A stretch of DNA of 10,877 nt from Porphyromonadaceae bacterium (GCA_003517675.1 DPAC01000015.1:1-10877), one strand, 5' to 3'. Positions 1-7,681 are shown, counted from the first letter of the stretch. Numbers and translations: made by a program. The notes: generated by a model not told the origin, from the letters alone.

Positions 1-764
1 TCCGGCTTCACATCGGTGATGTACTGAAAACGGGGGCGCTCCTCCATGATCTGCAGCAGATCCTCCTCCACCACCAGTTCCTTGCGAGCGGTATTGATCA
101 ATACCCCGTCACGGGGCATCCGCGAGAGCAGGTCATAGTTCACACAGTGGCGTGTCTCCTCCAGCAGTGGCATGTGCAGGGAAACAAAATCGCTGTTCTC
201 GAACAATTCACTGTTGCTGTAAACGGAGATCACGCCATACTCTCCCTCTTTCCGAAGATCATCATGGGTGAGCGTGGGAGAATAGGCGTTGACGGTCATA
301 CTGAACCCACGGGCAATTTTAGCAACCATCTTCGCCACGTTGCCGAAGGCATAGAGTCCAAGTCGTTTGTTCGAGATTTCACGCCCTACGGTTCCGTCAA
401 ACTGGTTCCGCAGCATGTAGATCATCATCCCGAAGACCAGCTCCGCTACTGCATTGGCGTTCTGTCCCGGGGTGTTCATCACACAGATATCACGGCTGGT
501 GGCGCACTCCAGGTCCACATTGTCGTAACCGGAACCGGCACGCACCACAACTTTCAGATGGGGAGCGGCCTCCATCACTTCACGGTCAACGATATCGCTC
601 CGGATGATCAGGGCGTTCGCGTCTCTCACGGCTTCAAGTAATTGGGATTTATCGGTATAGTTCTCAAGCTTTTCGAGCCGATGACCGGCAGATTCAATGA
701 TCTGCGCTATCTCCCCCACTGCCTGTCTGGCAAATGGCTTACTTGTCGCTAAAAGTACCTTCAT
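1..764 (-). CDS. serA: D-3-phosphoglycerate dehydrogenase, N-terminal part (partial)
   Basis: Probable first enzyme of the phosphorylated serine pathway, oxidising 3-phosphoglycerate to 3-phosphohydroxypyruvate with NAD in the cytosol. The first 254 codons are present; the C-terminus lies beyond the left edge. The start MKVLLATSKPF is the first ATG after the AT-rich spacer. Visible family blocks are VRAGSGYDNVD (residues 74-84), NTPGQNANAVAELVFG (97-112), the Rossmann turn near 136-144, SLHMPL (195-200), and INTARKEL (223-230), in which R227 fits the catalytic arginine of D-2-hydroxyacid dehydrogenases. The catalytic Glu and His would be off the window. The Rossmann turn is unusual: GLYAFGNVA has Ala at the first and third glycine of GxGxxG, and the following strand ends in YSP where NAD enzymes normally have an acidic residue. 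Another 2-hydroxyacid dehydrogenase is possible, but the overall pattern resembles Bacteroidales SerA. It is divergent from recR. The family and partial status are firm; the exact substrate is inferred. Confidence 0.86.
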   Translation of the reverse strand, partial: MKVLLATSKPFARQAVGEIAQIIESAGHRLEKLENYTDKSQLLEAVRDANALIIRSDIVDREVMEAAPHLKVVVRAGSGYDNVDLECATSRDICVMNTPGQNANAVAELVFGMMIYMLRNQFDGTVGREISNKRLGLYAFGNVAKMVAKIARGFSMTVNAYSPTLTHDDLRKEGEYGVISVYSNSELFENSDFVSLHMPLLEETRHCVNYDLLSRMPRDGVLINTARKELVVEEDLLQIMEERPRFQYITDVKP

Positions 765-810
765 AGTTTGATTGCGCTATATAAAAAATAATCTCCTGAA
801 AATGGAAACA

Positions 811-826
811 CAAAATTACAAACTTA
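811..826 (-). promoter_or_regulatory. Candidate -7 elements for serA
   Basis: Read on the minus strand, two adjacent matches to the Bacteroidetes -7 consensus TAnnTTTG are present: TAAGTTTG (826-819) and TAATTTTG (818-811). They lie about 47-55 bases upstream of the serA start. No clear TTTG is found at the -33 distance from either, so which one is used, if any, cannot be decided by eye. The rest of the 187-base spacer 765-951 is AT-rich and holds only this and the recR promoter. Confidence 0.4.
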
Positions 827-895
827 TATCAAACGAAGAAGGAAATAGGATTAAAAATACGCCTCTGGTTTTTAATTTGCGCTGAGAAAAAGTTA

Positions 896-927
896 TTTGT
901 GCGATAAATTGAATCATCGTATCTTTG
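896..927 (+). promoter_or_regulatory. Bacteroidetes-type promoter of the recR operon
   Basis: A TTTG at 896-899 and a perfect TATCTTTG (TAnnTTTG) at 920-927 are separated by 20 bases, matching the known Bacteroides sigma-ABfr arrangement of -33 TTTG and -7 TAnnTTTG. The transcription start would fall near 934, leaving a leader of under 20 bases before the recR ATG at 952. This is the best-formed promoter in the window and probably drives the operon from recR onward. Confidence 0.7.
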
Positions 928-951
928 CGCTGAAACAACCATTGACCCGAT

Positions 952-1584
952 ATGAACAGCTCTTATCCATCGACACTGCTGGAAAATGCAGTGAACGAAT
1001 TAGCCCGGTTGCCCGGTATCGGACGAAAGACAGCGCTCCGCCTGGCACTATACCTTCTCCGGCAGGAAGAGGAAAAGGTGGACCATTTTGCAGAGGCTCT
1101 TCTCAAAATGCGAAGAGAGATCACCTACTGTTCGGTCTGTCATAACATCTCTGATCGTCCGCTCTGCAGCATCTGTGCCGACAGCAGCCGTGATAGCTCG
1201 TTGATCTGCGTGGTTGAGAATGTGAAGGAGGTGATGGCCATTGAAAAAACAGTACAATTCAGGGGTTTGTACCATGTGCTGGGAGGTATCATCTCACCCA
1301 TCGATGGCATCGGTCCCTCCGATCTGGAGATCAACAGCCTCGAAGAGCGGGTAAAAGCAGGTGAGATACGAGAGGTGATTCTGGCATTGAGTGCCACCAT
1401 GGAGGGTGACACCACCAATTTTTACATCTACCGGAGACTGCAGAGATACCCGGTGAGGGTGAGCATCATTGCACGGGGCGTCTCAATCGGTGACGAGATT
1501 GAGTATGCCGACGAGGTGACGCTGGGTCGTTCCATCCTGAACCGAACCCCATTCGACGAATCCTATAAACTCATGTCCAAATGA
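952..1584 (+). CDS. recR: Recombination mediator protein RecR
   Basis: RecR works with RecO (and RecF) to load RecA on SSB-coated single-stranded DNA during gap repair in the cytosol. The 210-residue length is normal for the family. In order, the sequence shows an N-terminal helix-hairpin-helix ([20 protein letters not shown], residues 18-37), a C4 zinc finger with Cys60, Cys63, Cys72 and Cys75 (CSVC and CSIC), and a Toprim domain from about residue 83. The Toprim block includes CVVEN (86-90, with the conserved Glu89), YHVLGG (107-112) and the C-terminal [16 protein letters not shown] (173-188). The chosen start gives MNSSYPS, which resembles the usual short N-terminus before the hairpin helix. 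It is the first gene of a plus-strand operon, with a promoter directly upstream, and its stop overlaps the next start by 4 bases. All expected motifs are intact. Confidence 0.97.
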   Translation: MNSSYPSTLLENAVNELARLPGIGRKTALRLALYLLRQEEEKVDHFAEALLKMRREITYCSVCHNISDRPLCSICADSSRDSSLICVVENVKEVMAIEKTVQFRGLYHVLGGIISPIDGIGPSDLEINSLEERVKAGEIREVILALSATMEGDTTNFYIYRRLQRYPVRVSIIARGVSIGDEIEYADEVTLGRSILNRTPFDESYKLMSK

Positions 1585-2057
1585 GCCAGAGAGTCAAAAT
1601 GGAGACTGCCATCCGCCATCTGTACCGTCACTACTTTGTCAGCATTTCACTCCTGGGGTTGCTGCTCCTGCTGCTCCTGTTTCATCTTTTACCTTTCTGG
1701 CAGGATAGCCAGCCGGTTAGTATCACCCTTGAGCGCTACCTCATCATGCTTACGCTGATCGCCATTCCCTCTACCCTTAAATGGTTTGCAACGCGCCTGA
1801 AAAAGAGTCCCCGCCCCCTGATGTGGGAGGATGCCAGCAGACGTTACCGACAGCTATACTTCATACGGCTTTATATCCTCACTGCGGTGACCCTTACCCA
1901 TATCTTGCTGTTCGGCATCTCACGAAACCTGAACTTCTTCTGGTTTAGCCTGGTGCTGTTCATCATTTTCCTTTTTTGCCGTCCCTCCATCCCGGAGATT
2001 GAGAGCCTCCTGGTAGAGCCGGAAAAAGAGGAAGACGAGGAGAAAAAAACAGAATGA
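1581..2057 (+). CDS. Four-helix membrane protein of unknown function
   Basis: I do not recognise a named family. The 158-residue product has four probable membrane segments, about 19-39 (very leucine-rich), 51-70, 93-112 and 117-133. Between segments 2 and 3 is a basic stretch (TRLKKSPRP, then a DASRRYRQ region), and the tail after 140 is strongly acidic and lysine-rich ([13 protein letters not shown]). By the positive-inside rule the central basic loop should be cytoplasmic, which puts both termini in the cytoplasm as well. The start overlaps the recR stop as ATGA and its own stop overlaps the next start the same way, so translational coupling is likely. A second in-frame ATG at residue 7 is an alternative start. 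I believe similar small membrane proteins occur beside recR in related genomes, but that is recollection. No catalytic motif is visible, and no role should be assigned. Confidence 0.85.
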   Translation: MSQRVKMETAIRHLYRHYFVSISLLGLLLLLLLFHLLPFWQDSQPVSITLERYLIMLTLIAIPSTLKWFATRLKKSPRPLMWEDASRRYRQLYFIRLYILTAVTLTHILLFGISRNLNFFWFSLVLFIIFLFCRPSIPEIESLLVEPEKEEDEEKKTE

Positions 2058-2599
2058 TCCAGATCACAATGATCCCATTATTGGAAAATAGCAATATTCG
2101 CCTGCGGGCGACCGAGCCGGAGGACCTGGAGTTGCTCTACCGCTGGGAGAACGACACCCTGCAATGGCCCCTGGGCAATGCAACCGTTCCTTTCTCGCGA
2201 TATACCCTGCGGCAATACCTGGCTGAATCGAATCAGGATATATACAGTGACCGTCAGTTGCGTCTGATGATCACACGCAAGGAACAGGAAAAAACCATCG
2301 GTGCAGCCGATCTCTACGATTTTGACCCTTTTCACTTCAGAGCCGCCGTAGGCATCCTGGTGGAAGCATCTGAACGACAACAGGGTTACGGGCTTCAGGC
2401 ATTGCAACTCCTGGAGGAGTATGCGTTTCGTTTTCTCCATCTCAGGCAGCTCTATGCCTTTGTCCCGATTCACAACCTTGCCAGTGAAGCTTTGTTCGAA
2501 AAAGCAGGGTTCGAGGTGGCGGGAGTGTTGAAAGATTGGATCCGGGAGGACGACACTTTTACCGATGTGAGCGTGATGCAACTGATCAACCACGATTAA
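2054..2599 (+). CDS. GNAT-family N-acetyltransferase (RimJ/RimL-like)
   Basis: A 181-residue cytosolic acetyltransferase that would move an acetyl group from acetyl-CoA to an amine; the substrate is unknown. The layout fits the RimJ/RimL-like (Acetyltransf_3) branch. It has an N-terminal strand NIRLRATEPEDLELLYRWEN (residues 14-33) and a central strand AAVGILVEASERQQGYG (97-113) carrying the acetyl-CoA pyrophosphate loop, RQQGYG at 108-113. The C-terminal block has NLASEALFEKAGFEVAG (141-157), the usual Asn-x-x-Ser helix and GF turn. A second Met at residue 6 may be the real start, since the family motif begins soon after; ATGA overlap with the preceding gene favours 2054. Operon position between recR and a tRNA-modification gene does not reveal the substrate. 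Ribosomal-protein, antibiotic or small-molecule acetylation are all possible. Confidence 0.92.
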   Translation: MIQITMIPLLENSNIRLRATEPEDLELLYRWENDTLQWPLGNATVPFSRYTLRQYLAESNQDIYSDRQLRLMITRKEQEKTIGAADLYDFDPFHFRAAVGILVEASERQQGYGLQALQLLEEYAFRFLHLRQLYAFVPIHNLASEALFEKAGFEVAGVLKDWIREDDTFTDVSVMQLINHD

Positions 2600-2637
2600 A
2601 ATATTGTTGTCATTTTTTTTATTGTAGAAAGTTAAGC

Positions 2638-3201
2638 ATGCAGGAAGATATCAGAAAAGCGTGTGAGGTGATGAGAAACGGCGGAATTATCCTTTATCCC
2701 ACCGATACCATCTGGGGCATTGGCTGTGATGCCACCAATGAGGAGGCCGTAAAAAAAATCTACAAGCTCAAACAGCGTGACGACAGCAAGTCGATGCTGG
2801 TGCTGCTCGACAATCCGGTCAAGTTGCAGTACTATGTGACCGATGTGCCGGAGATCGCCTGGAATCTGATAGAGTTGTCCGACAAACCGCTCACCATCAT
2901 CTATGAGGGAGCACGCAACCTGGCAGCAGCACTGATCGCTGCTGATGGGACCATCGGCATCCGCATCACCGGTGAGCTCTTCTCCCGCGAGCTATGCAGG
3001 CAGTTCCGCAAGCCGATCGTCTCCACATCGGCCAACATCAGTGGTCAACCTGCACCCGCCCGTTTCTCACAGATCAGCAGAGAAATCATTGATGGGGTGG
3101 ACTATGTGGTCAAATACCGACAAAAGGAGCAAACCGATACCAAAACCTCCTCCATTATCCGACTGGCACGAAACGGCACCATTCAGATTATCCGAAAGTG
3201 A
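2638..3201 (+). CDS. YrdC/Sua5-family protein, probable threonylcarbamoyl-AMP synthase
   Basis: Probably makes threonylcarbamoyl-adenylate from threonine, bicarbonate and ATP, the first step of t6A formation at A37 of ANN-decoding tRNAs. The 187-residue protein is a lone YrdC domain; the extra C-terminal Sua5 domain is absent, so it is TsaC/YciO-like in size. Visible blocks are GGIILYPTDTIWGIGCDA (residues 15-32), KLKQRDDSKSM (43-53, the Lys/Arg/Ser nucleotide-binding signature), a TIGIRI strand (105-110), STSANISGQ (129-137) and TSSIIRL near 170. The reading frame is open upstream to 2536, but that part would overlap the acetyltransferase gene by 64 bases. The ATG at 2638 lies in the 38-base spacer and gives a standard N-terminus, so I chose it. 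YciO-type paralogues share the fold without proven t6A activity, so TsaC function is likely rather than certain. Confidence 0.92.
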   Translation: MQEDIRKACEVMRNGGIILYPTDTIWGIGCDATNEEAVKKIYKLKQRDDSKSMLVLLDNPVKLQYYVTDVPEIAWNLIELSDKPLTIIYEGARNLAAALIAADGTIGIRITGELFSRELCRQFRKPIVSTSANISGQPAPARFSQISREIIDGVDYVVKYRQKEQTDTKTSSIIRLARNGTIQIIRK

Positions 3202-3211
3202 AGAATTTGTT

Positions 3212-3219
3212 TAACTTTG
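3212..3219 (+). promoter_or_regulatory. Candidate internal promoter before the ClC gene
   Basis: TAACTTTG matches the Bacteroidetes -7 consensus TAnnTTTG exactly and lies in the 50-base gap between the YrdC-family stop and the ClC start. No TTTG is present about 20 bases upstream, so the -33 half is weak or missing. It could give the ClC-fmt pair extra transcription independent of the recR promoter. Confidence 0.4.
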
Positions 3220-3251
3220 CATCCGGACTCAGAATAGTATAGTCATTGCCG

Positions 3252-5042
3252 ATGCAAATCAGGACAATCTTCAATCAGTTGCTGCTGTGGCGCGACTCCC
3301 ACATCAAGGAGCGTCACTTCCTGTTGTTTGTCAGCTTCCTGGTGGGGAGCATCACGGCAGTGGCAGCCTGGCTGCTGAAAAGCTCCATCCACTTCCTCCA
3401 GGTGTTCCTCACCGAGAACTTCAGCCGTGAGAACCTCAACTTCTCCTATCTGCTCTTACCCATCGTGGGTATCCTGATTGCCGGCCTTTACGTGAAGTAT
3501 GTGGTGAAGGATGATATCAGTCACGGGGTGACCAAGATACTGTATGCCATCTCGCAACGCAAGAGCCGCATCAAACCACACAACATCTACACCTCACTGA
3601 TAGCCAGCTCCATCACCATCGGATTCGGCGGATCGGTGGGTGCTGAGGCCCCCATCGTGCTCACCGGCTCAGCCATCGGCTCCAACCTGGGACGCCTCTT
3701 CAGGCTGGAACAGCACAGCCTGATGATCCTGGTGGGTTGCGGTGCCGCTGGTGCCATAGCCGGCATCTTCAAAGCACCCATTGCCGGCATCCTCTTCGTC
3801 ATCGAGGTGCTGATGCTCGACCTCACCATGTCATCCATCCTGCCACTGCTGGTGACCGCTGTCACAGCCACCACCGTCTCTTACCTCCTAAACGGCATGG
3901 ATGCCATGTTCGCTTACTCTCAGATGGAACCATTCCTGCTGAACCGCATCCCCTATGTGATTGTGCTGGGCATCCTCTGCGGGTTTCTCGCCCTCTACGT
4001 GATACGTGTCATGAGTTGGCTGGAGGAGATCTTTCACAGGCTGGCACAATGGAAACGATTCCTGTTGGGTGGAGGAATACTGAGCGTGCTGATCTTCTTC
4101 TTCCCCCCACTTTACGGGGAGGGCTACAACACCATCAACACCCTGCTGGCGACCGGCGACGGGTTTCACAATCTAACCAACGAAAGCTTCTTCTACAACC
4201 TGGAAAGCAGGTGGGCAATCGTGGCATTCCTCCTGATGGTGATCCTCTTCAAGGTGTTCGCAACCACTGCCACCAACGGCGGCGGCGGTACCGGCGGCGT
4301 CTTTGCCCCCACCCTCTTTCTGGGATGCATCGCCGGGTTTGTCTACGCTTACACGCTCAACCAACTGGACTACACCACCTACCTGCCACAAGAGAATTTC
4401 GCACTGATGGGGATGGCTGGTGTGATGGCTGGTGTGATGCATGCACCGCTCACCAGTACCTTCCTGATAGCCGAGCTTACCGGTGGTTACGTCCTTTTTC
4501 TCCCTCTGATGATTATCTCACTGGTCTCCTACCTGACCATTCTGATGTTCGAAAAACACAGCATCTACGCCATCCGTCTGGCAAAGCGAGGTGAGCTGAT
4601 CACCCATCACAAGGACAAGGCGGTGCTCACTTTCCTGAAGGTGGAGGATCTGCTGGAAAGAGATATCCCTACAGTGAAGCCGAACTATACCCTCGGGGAG
4701 ATGGTGAAAGTGATCTCCAACTCAACACGCAACATCTTCCCGGTTGTTGACGATGAAGGCAAGCTGCGGGGGATGGTTCTGATCAATGACATCCGGAACA
4801 TCATGTTCCGGCCGGAACTGTACGACCGCTTCACGGTGGAGAAGTTCATGGTTGGAGCACCCGCGAAGGTAGAGATCTCCTCTACCATGGAGGAGGTGAT
4901 GGCCTGTTTCGAAAACACCAAAGCTTGGAATCTGCCGGTGGTTGACAGCAAGGGGGTCTACATGGGTATCCTCTCGCAATCATCTGTCTTCAACGCATAC
5001 CGCGAGGTACTGCTCCAAAATTATTCTGACACCGATGAATAA
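3252..5042 (+). CDS. ClC-family chloride transporter/channel with C-terminal CBS pair
   Basis: Inner-membrane anion transporter of the ClC superfamily, 596 residues. The membrane part covers about 22-435. Anion-pathway motifs can be read: DISHGVTK (88-95) in the GSGIP position, GSVGAEAP (127-134) with the gating glutamate at E132, GTGGVFAP (346-353) and the pore tyrosine in SIYAIRLAKRG (Y439). In the helix holding the E. coli internal proton glutamate (E203), this protein reads ILFVIEVLM, so the E202 match is E185 and the E203 match is Val186. This resembles channel-type ClCs. Two CBS domains follow at about 465-520 and 530-585 (FPVVDDEGKLRGMV and LPVVDSKGVYMGIL), a cytosolic nucleotide-sensing module in other ClCs. 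The frame is open from a TTG at 3246, but the ATG at 3252 is the natural start. It is eight bases before fmt. Whether it is a channel or an H+/Cl- exchanger is unresolved. Confidence 0.95.
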   Translation: MQIRTIFNQLLLWRDSHIKERHFLLFVSFLVGSITAVAAWLLKSSIHFLQVFLTENFSRENLNFSYLLLPIVGILIAGLYVKYVVKDDISHGVTKILYAISQRKSRIKPHNIYTSLIASSITIGFGGSVGAEAPIVLTGSAIGSNLGRLFRLEQHSLMILVGCGAAGAIAGIFKAPIAGILFVIEVLMLDLTMSSILPLLVTAVTATTVSYLLNGMDAMFAYSQMEPFLLNRIPYVIVLGILCGFLALYVIRVMSWLEEIFHRLAQWKRFLLGGGILSVLIFFFPPLYGEGYNTINTLLATGDGFHNLTNESFFYNLESRWAIVAFLLMVILFKVFATTATNGGGGTGGVFAPTLFLGCIAGFVYAYTLNQLDYTTYLPQENFALMGMAGVMAGVMHAPLTSTFLIAELTGGYVLFLPLMIISLVSYLTILMFEKHSIYAIRLAKRGELITHHKDKAVLTFLKVEDLLERDIPTVKPNYTLGEMVKVISNSTRNIFPVVDDEGKLRGMVLINDIRNIMFRPELYDRFTVEKFMVGAPAKVEISSTMEEVMACFENTKAWNLPVVDSKGVYMGILSQSSVFNAYREVLLQNYSDTDE

Positions 5043-5050
5043 AATATCGT

Positions 5051-6037
5051 ATGAAACCTATCACGAAAGAATCGTTGCGAATCGTCTTCATGGGCACTCC
5101 CGAATTTGCGGTGGAGTCGCTCAATGCCCTGGTTGAAAACAGCTATAACGTGGTGGGGGTGATCACCATGCCCGACAAGGCGGCAGGCAGAGGGTACAAG
5201 TTACAATCATCGGCAGTAAAGCAGTATGCCATGAGCAGGGGATTGCACATCCTGCAGCCGGTCAACCTCAAGGATCCGGCTTTCCTGGCGCAACTGAAAG
5301 CATTGAAGGCCGACCTGCAGATCGTGGTCGCCTTTCGGATGCTGCCTGAGGTGGTGTGGAACATGCCACCGCTGGGGACCTTTAACCTGCATGCCTCACT
5401 CCTGCCGCAATACCGTGGTGCCGCACCGATCAACTGGGCCTTGATCAACGGGGAGAAAGAGACCGGTGTCACCACTTTCTTTCTCACGCATGAGATTGAC
5501 ACCGGCCAGATCATCTTCCGGGAAAAGACCACCATTCAGGAAGAGGAGAATGCCGGCTCACTGCACGACCGGCTGATGGCAATGGGCGCTAATCTGGTAG
5601 TCAGAACCGTCGATGCCATCGTTGAGGGGAAAGCCCATGCGATATCACAAAAGGAGTTGCTGGCAGAAAACATAGAGCTCAGGAGTGCGCCCAAGATTGT
5701 CAGAGAGACCTGCCGCGTAGCGTGGAACAGCAGCAAGGAAAGGGTATACAACCTGATCCGGGGTCTCTCCCCCTACCCCGCAGCATGGACCGAGTTACCC
5801 ACACAGAAAGAAGCGGAACCCCTTCGATTCAAGCTATTTAGCGCCGAGAAAGTGACTGGGGAAAGTCACACACTGAAGCCCGGGACCATTCGCACCGACA
5901 ACAGCTCTTTCCTGGATGTTGCGGTCAGCGACGGTTTCATACGGATCACAGAGCTGCAGCTACAAGGCAAAAAGAGAATGAGAATTAGAGCGTTCCTCAA
6001 TGGATTTTCTTTTCCGGAGGAGAGCTGTTTCCTTTGA
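5051..6037 (+). CDS. fmt: Methionyl-tRNA formyltransferase
   Basis: Formylates the amino group of Met on initiator tRNA using 10-formyltetrahydrofolate, allowing bacterial translation initiation; cytosolic. The 328-residue length is typical. The N-terminal Rossmann-like domain begins LRIVFMGTPEFAVESL (9-24), followed by MPDKAAGRG (40-48). The catalytic region is FNLHASLLPQYRGAAPINWA (111-130), giving Asn112 and His114, with Asp150 in the HEIDTGQI block, the canonical catalytic trio. The C-terminal OB-like domain that grips the tRNA is recognisable from VYNLIRGLSPYPAAW onward. The start is the first ATG after the ClC stop, eight bases away, so co-transcription is likely. It is the last gene of the plus-strand series and its stop faces a convergent stop two bases away. 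A deformylase gene, often near fmt in other phyla, is not in the window. Confidence 0.97.
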   Translation: MKPITKESLRIVFMGTPEFAVESLNALVENSYNVVGVITMPDKAAGRGYKLQSSAVKQYAMSRGLHILQPVNLKDPAFLAQLKALKADLQIVVAFRMLPEVVWNMPPLGTFNLHASLLPQYRGAAPINWALINGEKETGVTTFFLTHEIDTGQIIFREKTTIQEEENAGSLHDRLMAMGANLVVRTVDAIVEGKAHAISQKELLAENIELRSAPKIVRETCRVAWNSSKERVYNLIRGLSPYPAAWTELPTQKEAEPLRFKLFSAEKVTGESHTLKPGTIRTDNSSFLDVAVSDGFIRITELQLQGKKRMRIRAFLNGFSFPEESCFL

Positions 6038-6039
6038 GA

Positions 6040-7584
6040 TCACCACTTGTAATTCAGGCCAAAGCTGAGCGTCTGATTCACCTGCCAATATTTGAAATCG
6101 GGATCTGCAGGCACACCATCATCGTAACGGACGTTGACATAAACCCGGGTGGAGAATGCATTGCTCAGTGCCATGTTCAGGCTGTTCTCAAACTCCGACA
6201 CCACATTCTCGTAGCTGGTAAAATAGGTGAATCGGGAATCCCATGAAACATATCGGTTGAAATTATACTTTAAGATGGAGGTGATGGTGGAACCGATGTC
6301 CAGAAGTGATCTGCGATCTTCCGGAATACCGTAACGTTTTACATCCACCGCATCATTCCCCACATATTTGTAATTGATAGATACCGGTGACAGACTTAGC
6401 GCCAACCTCACACTGCGGTAGCGCACACTCTTCGATTTCTTGTCCAGGTCATACTTTAAACCCACACCTGCATTTACATATAAAGGAGCCAGGAAAGCGG
6501 AGCGAAGATCATCAGAGTTCGAATTGAAATTATTGAACAACTGCGATTTGACCTCCAGGTTCATTGAGTATGACCATCTTTTCACAAATGAGTCAAAACC
6601 AAAATCACTGTAGTAACGAATCTGATCGTTACCGATACGATAGTTCCTCACCGTATCATCGGGGGCATTGAACAGAGAGAGCCGCCACTCTAGCGTGTTG
6701 TTGAATCGCATCTTATCTTTCTGGTAATTGGCTTTTATCACCTGGTAACTATTGAAATTCAGATTGCTGGTACCGCCCTTGTGCCAGTTATTAGAGAAGT
6801 AGTTCTGTGCGAACTGAAACGAGTGTTCCCCCTCATGAATCCAATACTTTCTGGCGATGGTAGCCACCTCAATTCCAGGGGCATTGAGGGAATAGGTGGT
6901 CTCTGTTTTGATCAGTTCCCTGAAAGGGTTGAAGGTCTCCCGGACAATCGCATCATCACTCTCCACACGCGGGATGGTATCGAAACTGGCCACCGAATAG
7001 CGGATCCGGTCGGGATAGTTCCGGTAATAGTTGCGCCGCACATCCCGCACAAAATCGGCATGCTGCAGTGCAGGAGCAAATGTTTGTTCTTTCGGGATCA
7101 ACAAACCCCGGTAAGGCTCCTCATCAACAGAGTAGAATGAGAGATCGCGAGGCAGTATCTTACCCGTGAATATCATGGGTAAAAATAGCGGATTGTAAAA
7201 GAGGGTATCACGAAAAGTCATCCCGGCCAATGAAAAAGTCATGTTAGAAGGCGGTGGCAGCATCAGAATGCCATTTTCATTTCGAGGGTAGAGTGAATCA
7301 AGGGGATTGACGAAACGAAGCGAATCCCGATGAATGCCCGATTGCGACAGTTCCACGCCGATGACCGGATTCTGGAGAGTTGCAGCCCAACGCTCTTGTA
7401 ACTGCCGGGTTGTTTGCTCCTCAATCTGCCGGCTGATGTCGGTGATGTCATAAAACAGATCGGTACTATCAGCACTTTCCAGCGTGACAGCTGCAACGTC
7501 AACTCCTTCTCCCGCTCTGACAGCAGAAACGGCAAGAAGTGAAAGTGTGATTGTCAACAGTAAATTGTGAACTCTCATAAGCAT
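6040..7584 (-). CDS. Secreted outer-membrane beta-barrel protein, DUF3078-like
   Basis: A 514-residue envelope protein of unknown function. It opens with a Sec signal peptide (MLMRVHNLLL, then a hydrophobic stretch, then AVRA, with probable cleavage after residue 24). Residues 25 to about 250 form a soluble-looking region with no motif I know. From about 255 the sequence turns into alternating aromatic and polar strands typical of a beta-barrel, opening with QNYFSNNWHKGGTSNLNFNS (260-279); the N-x-W-x-K-G-G pattern is what suggests DUF3078. The last residues, FGLNYKW, end in an aromatic amino acid, the C-terminal signature used by the BAM machinery. A start at Met3 (7578) is equally possible. 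It is transcribed alone, convergent with fmt and divergent from lemA. The outer-membrane location is well supported; the family assignment is from memory of the motif; no transport role is claimed. Confidence 0.85.
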   Translation of the reverse strand: MLMRVHNLLLTITLSLLAVSAVRAGEGVDVAAVTLESADSTDLFYDITDISRQIEEQTTRQLQERWAATLQNPVIGVELSQSGIHRDSLRFVNPLDSLYPRNENGILMLPPPSNMTFSLAGMTFRDTLFYNPLFLPMIFTGKILPRDLSFYSVDEEPYRGLLIPKEQTFAPALQHADFVRDVRRNYYRNYPDRIRYSVASFDTIPRVESDDAIVRETFNPFRELIKTETTYSLNAPGIEVATIARKYWIHEGEHSFQFAQNYFSNNWHKGGTSNLNFNSYQVIKANYQKDKMRFNNTLEWRLSLFNAPDDTVRNYRIGNDQIRYYSDFGFDSFVKRWSYSMNLEVKSQLFNNFNSNSDDLRSAFLAPLYVNAGVGLKYDLDKKSKSVRYRSVRLALSLSPVSINYKYVGNDAVDVKRYGIPEDRRSLLDIGSTITSILKYNFNRYVSWDSRFTYFTSYENVVSEFENSLNMALSNAFSTRVYVNVRYDDGVPADPDFKYWQVNQTLSFGLNYKW

Positions 7585-7658
7585 TATTTTGACTGGAAAA
7601 TACTCTTTTCATTTTATCTCAGGAAGTTAGAAAACAAATAGAACCCTCTACAGGTTTA

Positions 7659-7666
7659 CAAAGATA
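7659..7666 (-). promoter_or_regulatory. Candidate -7 element for the DUF3078-like gene
   Basis: On the minus strand this reads TATCTTTG, an exact TAnnTTTG match, about 75 bases upstream of the start codon at 7584. At the expected -33 spacing the minus strand has TTTT (7690-7687) in place of TTTG. That segment lies inside a short dyad at 7682-7695. Confidence 0.5.
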
Positions 7667-7681
7667 TATAAAAAAGCATCA

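Noticed and set aside
147..641. A 164-codon plus-strand frame opposite serA
   Set aside because: The minus strand here encodes continuous, conserved dehydrogenase motifs; the plus frame has no recognisable feature and no promoter.
765..951. A small RNA or riboswitch between serA and recR
   Set aside because: The spacer is AT-rich without a convincing stem; it is explained by two divergent promoters.
2536..2637. An upstream extension of the YrdC-family protein
   Set aside because: The extra 34 residues overlap the acetyltransferase gene, are unlike the family, and the ATG at 2638 gives a standard N-terminus.
4398..4437. Tandem GATGGCTGGTGT repeat in the ClC gene
   Set aside because: It encodes MAGVMAGVM, which fits the helix before the APLT motif of Bacteroidota-type ClCs, so it looks like conserved protein sequence rather than a recent duplication.
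3737..4594. A 285-codon plus-strand frame inside the ClC gene
   Set aside because: It lies entirely within a clearly coding ClC sequence in another frame, is rich in His/Arg/Pro with no domain or signal, and is what GC-rich codon use produces out of frame.
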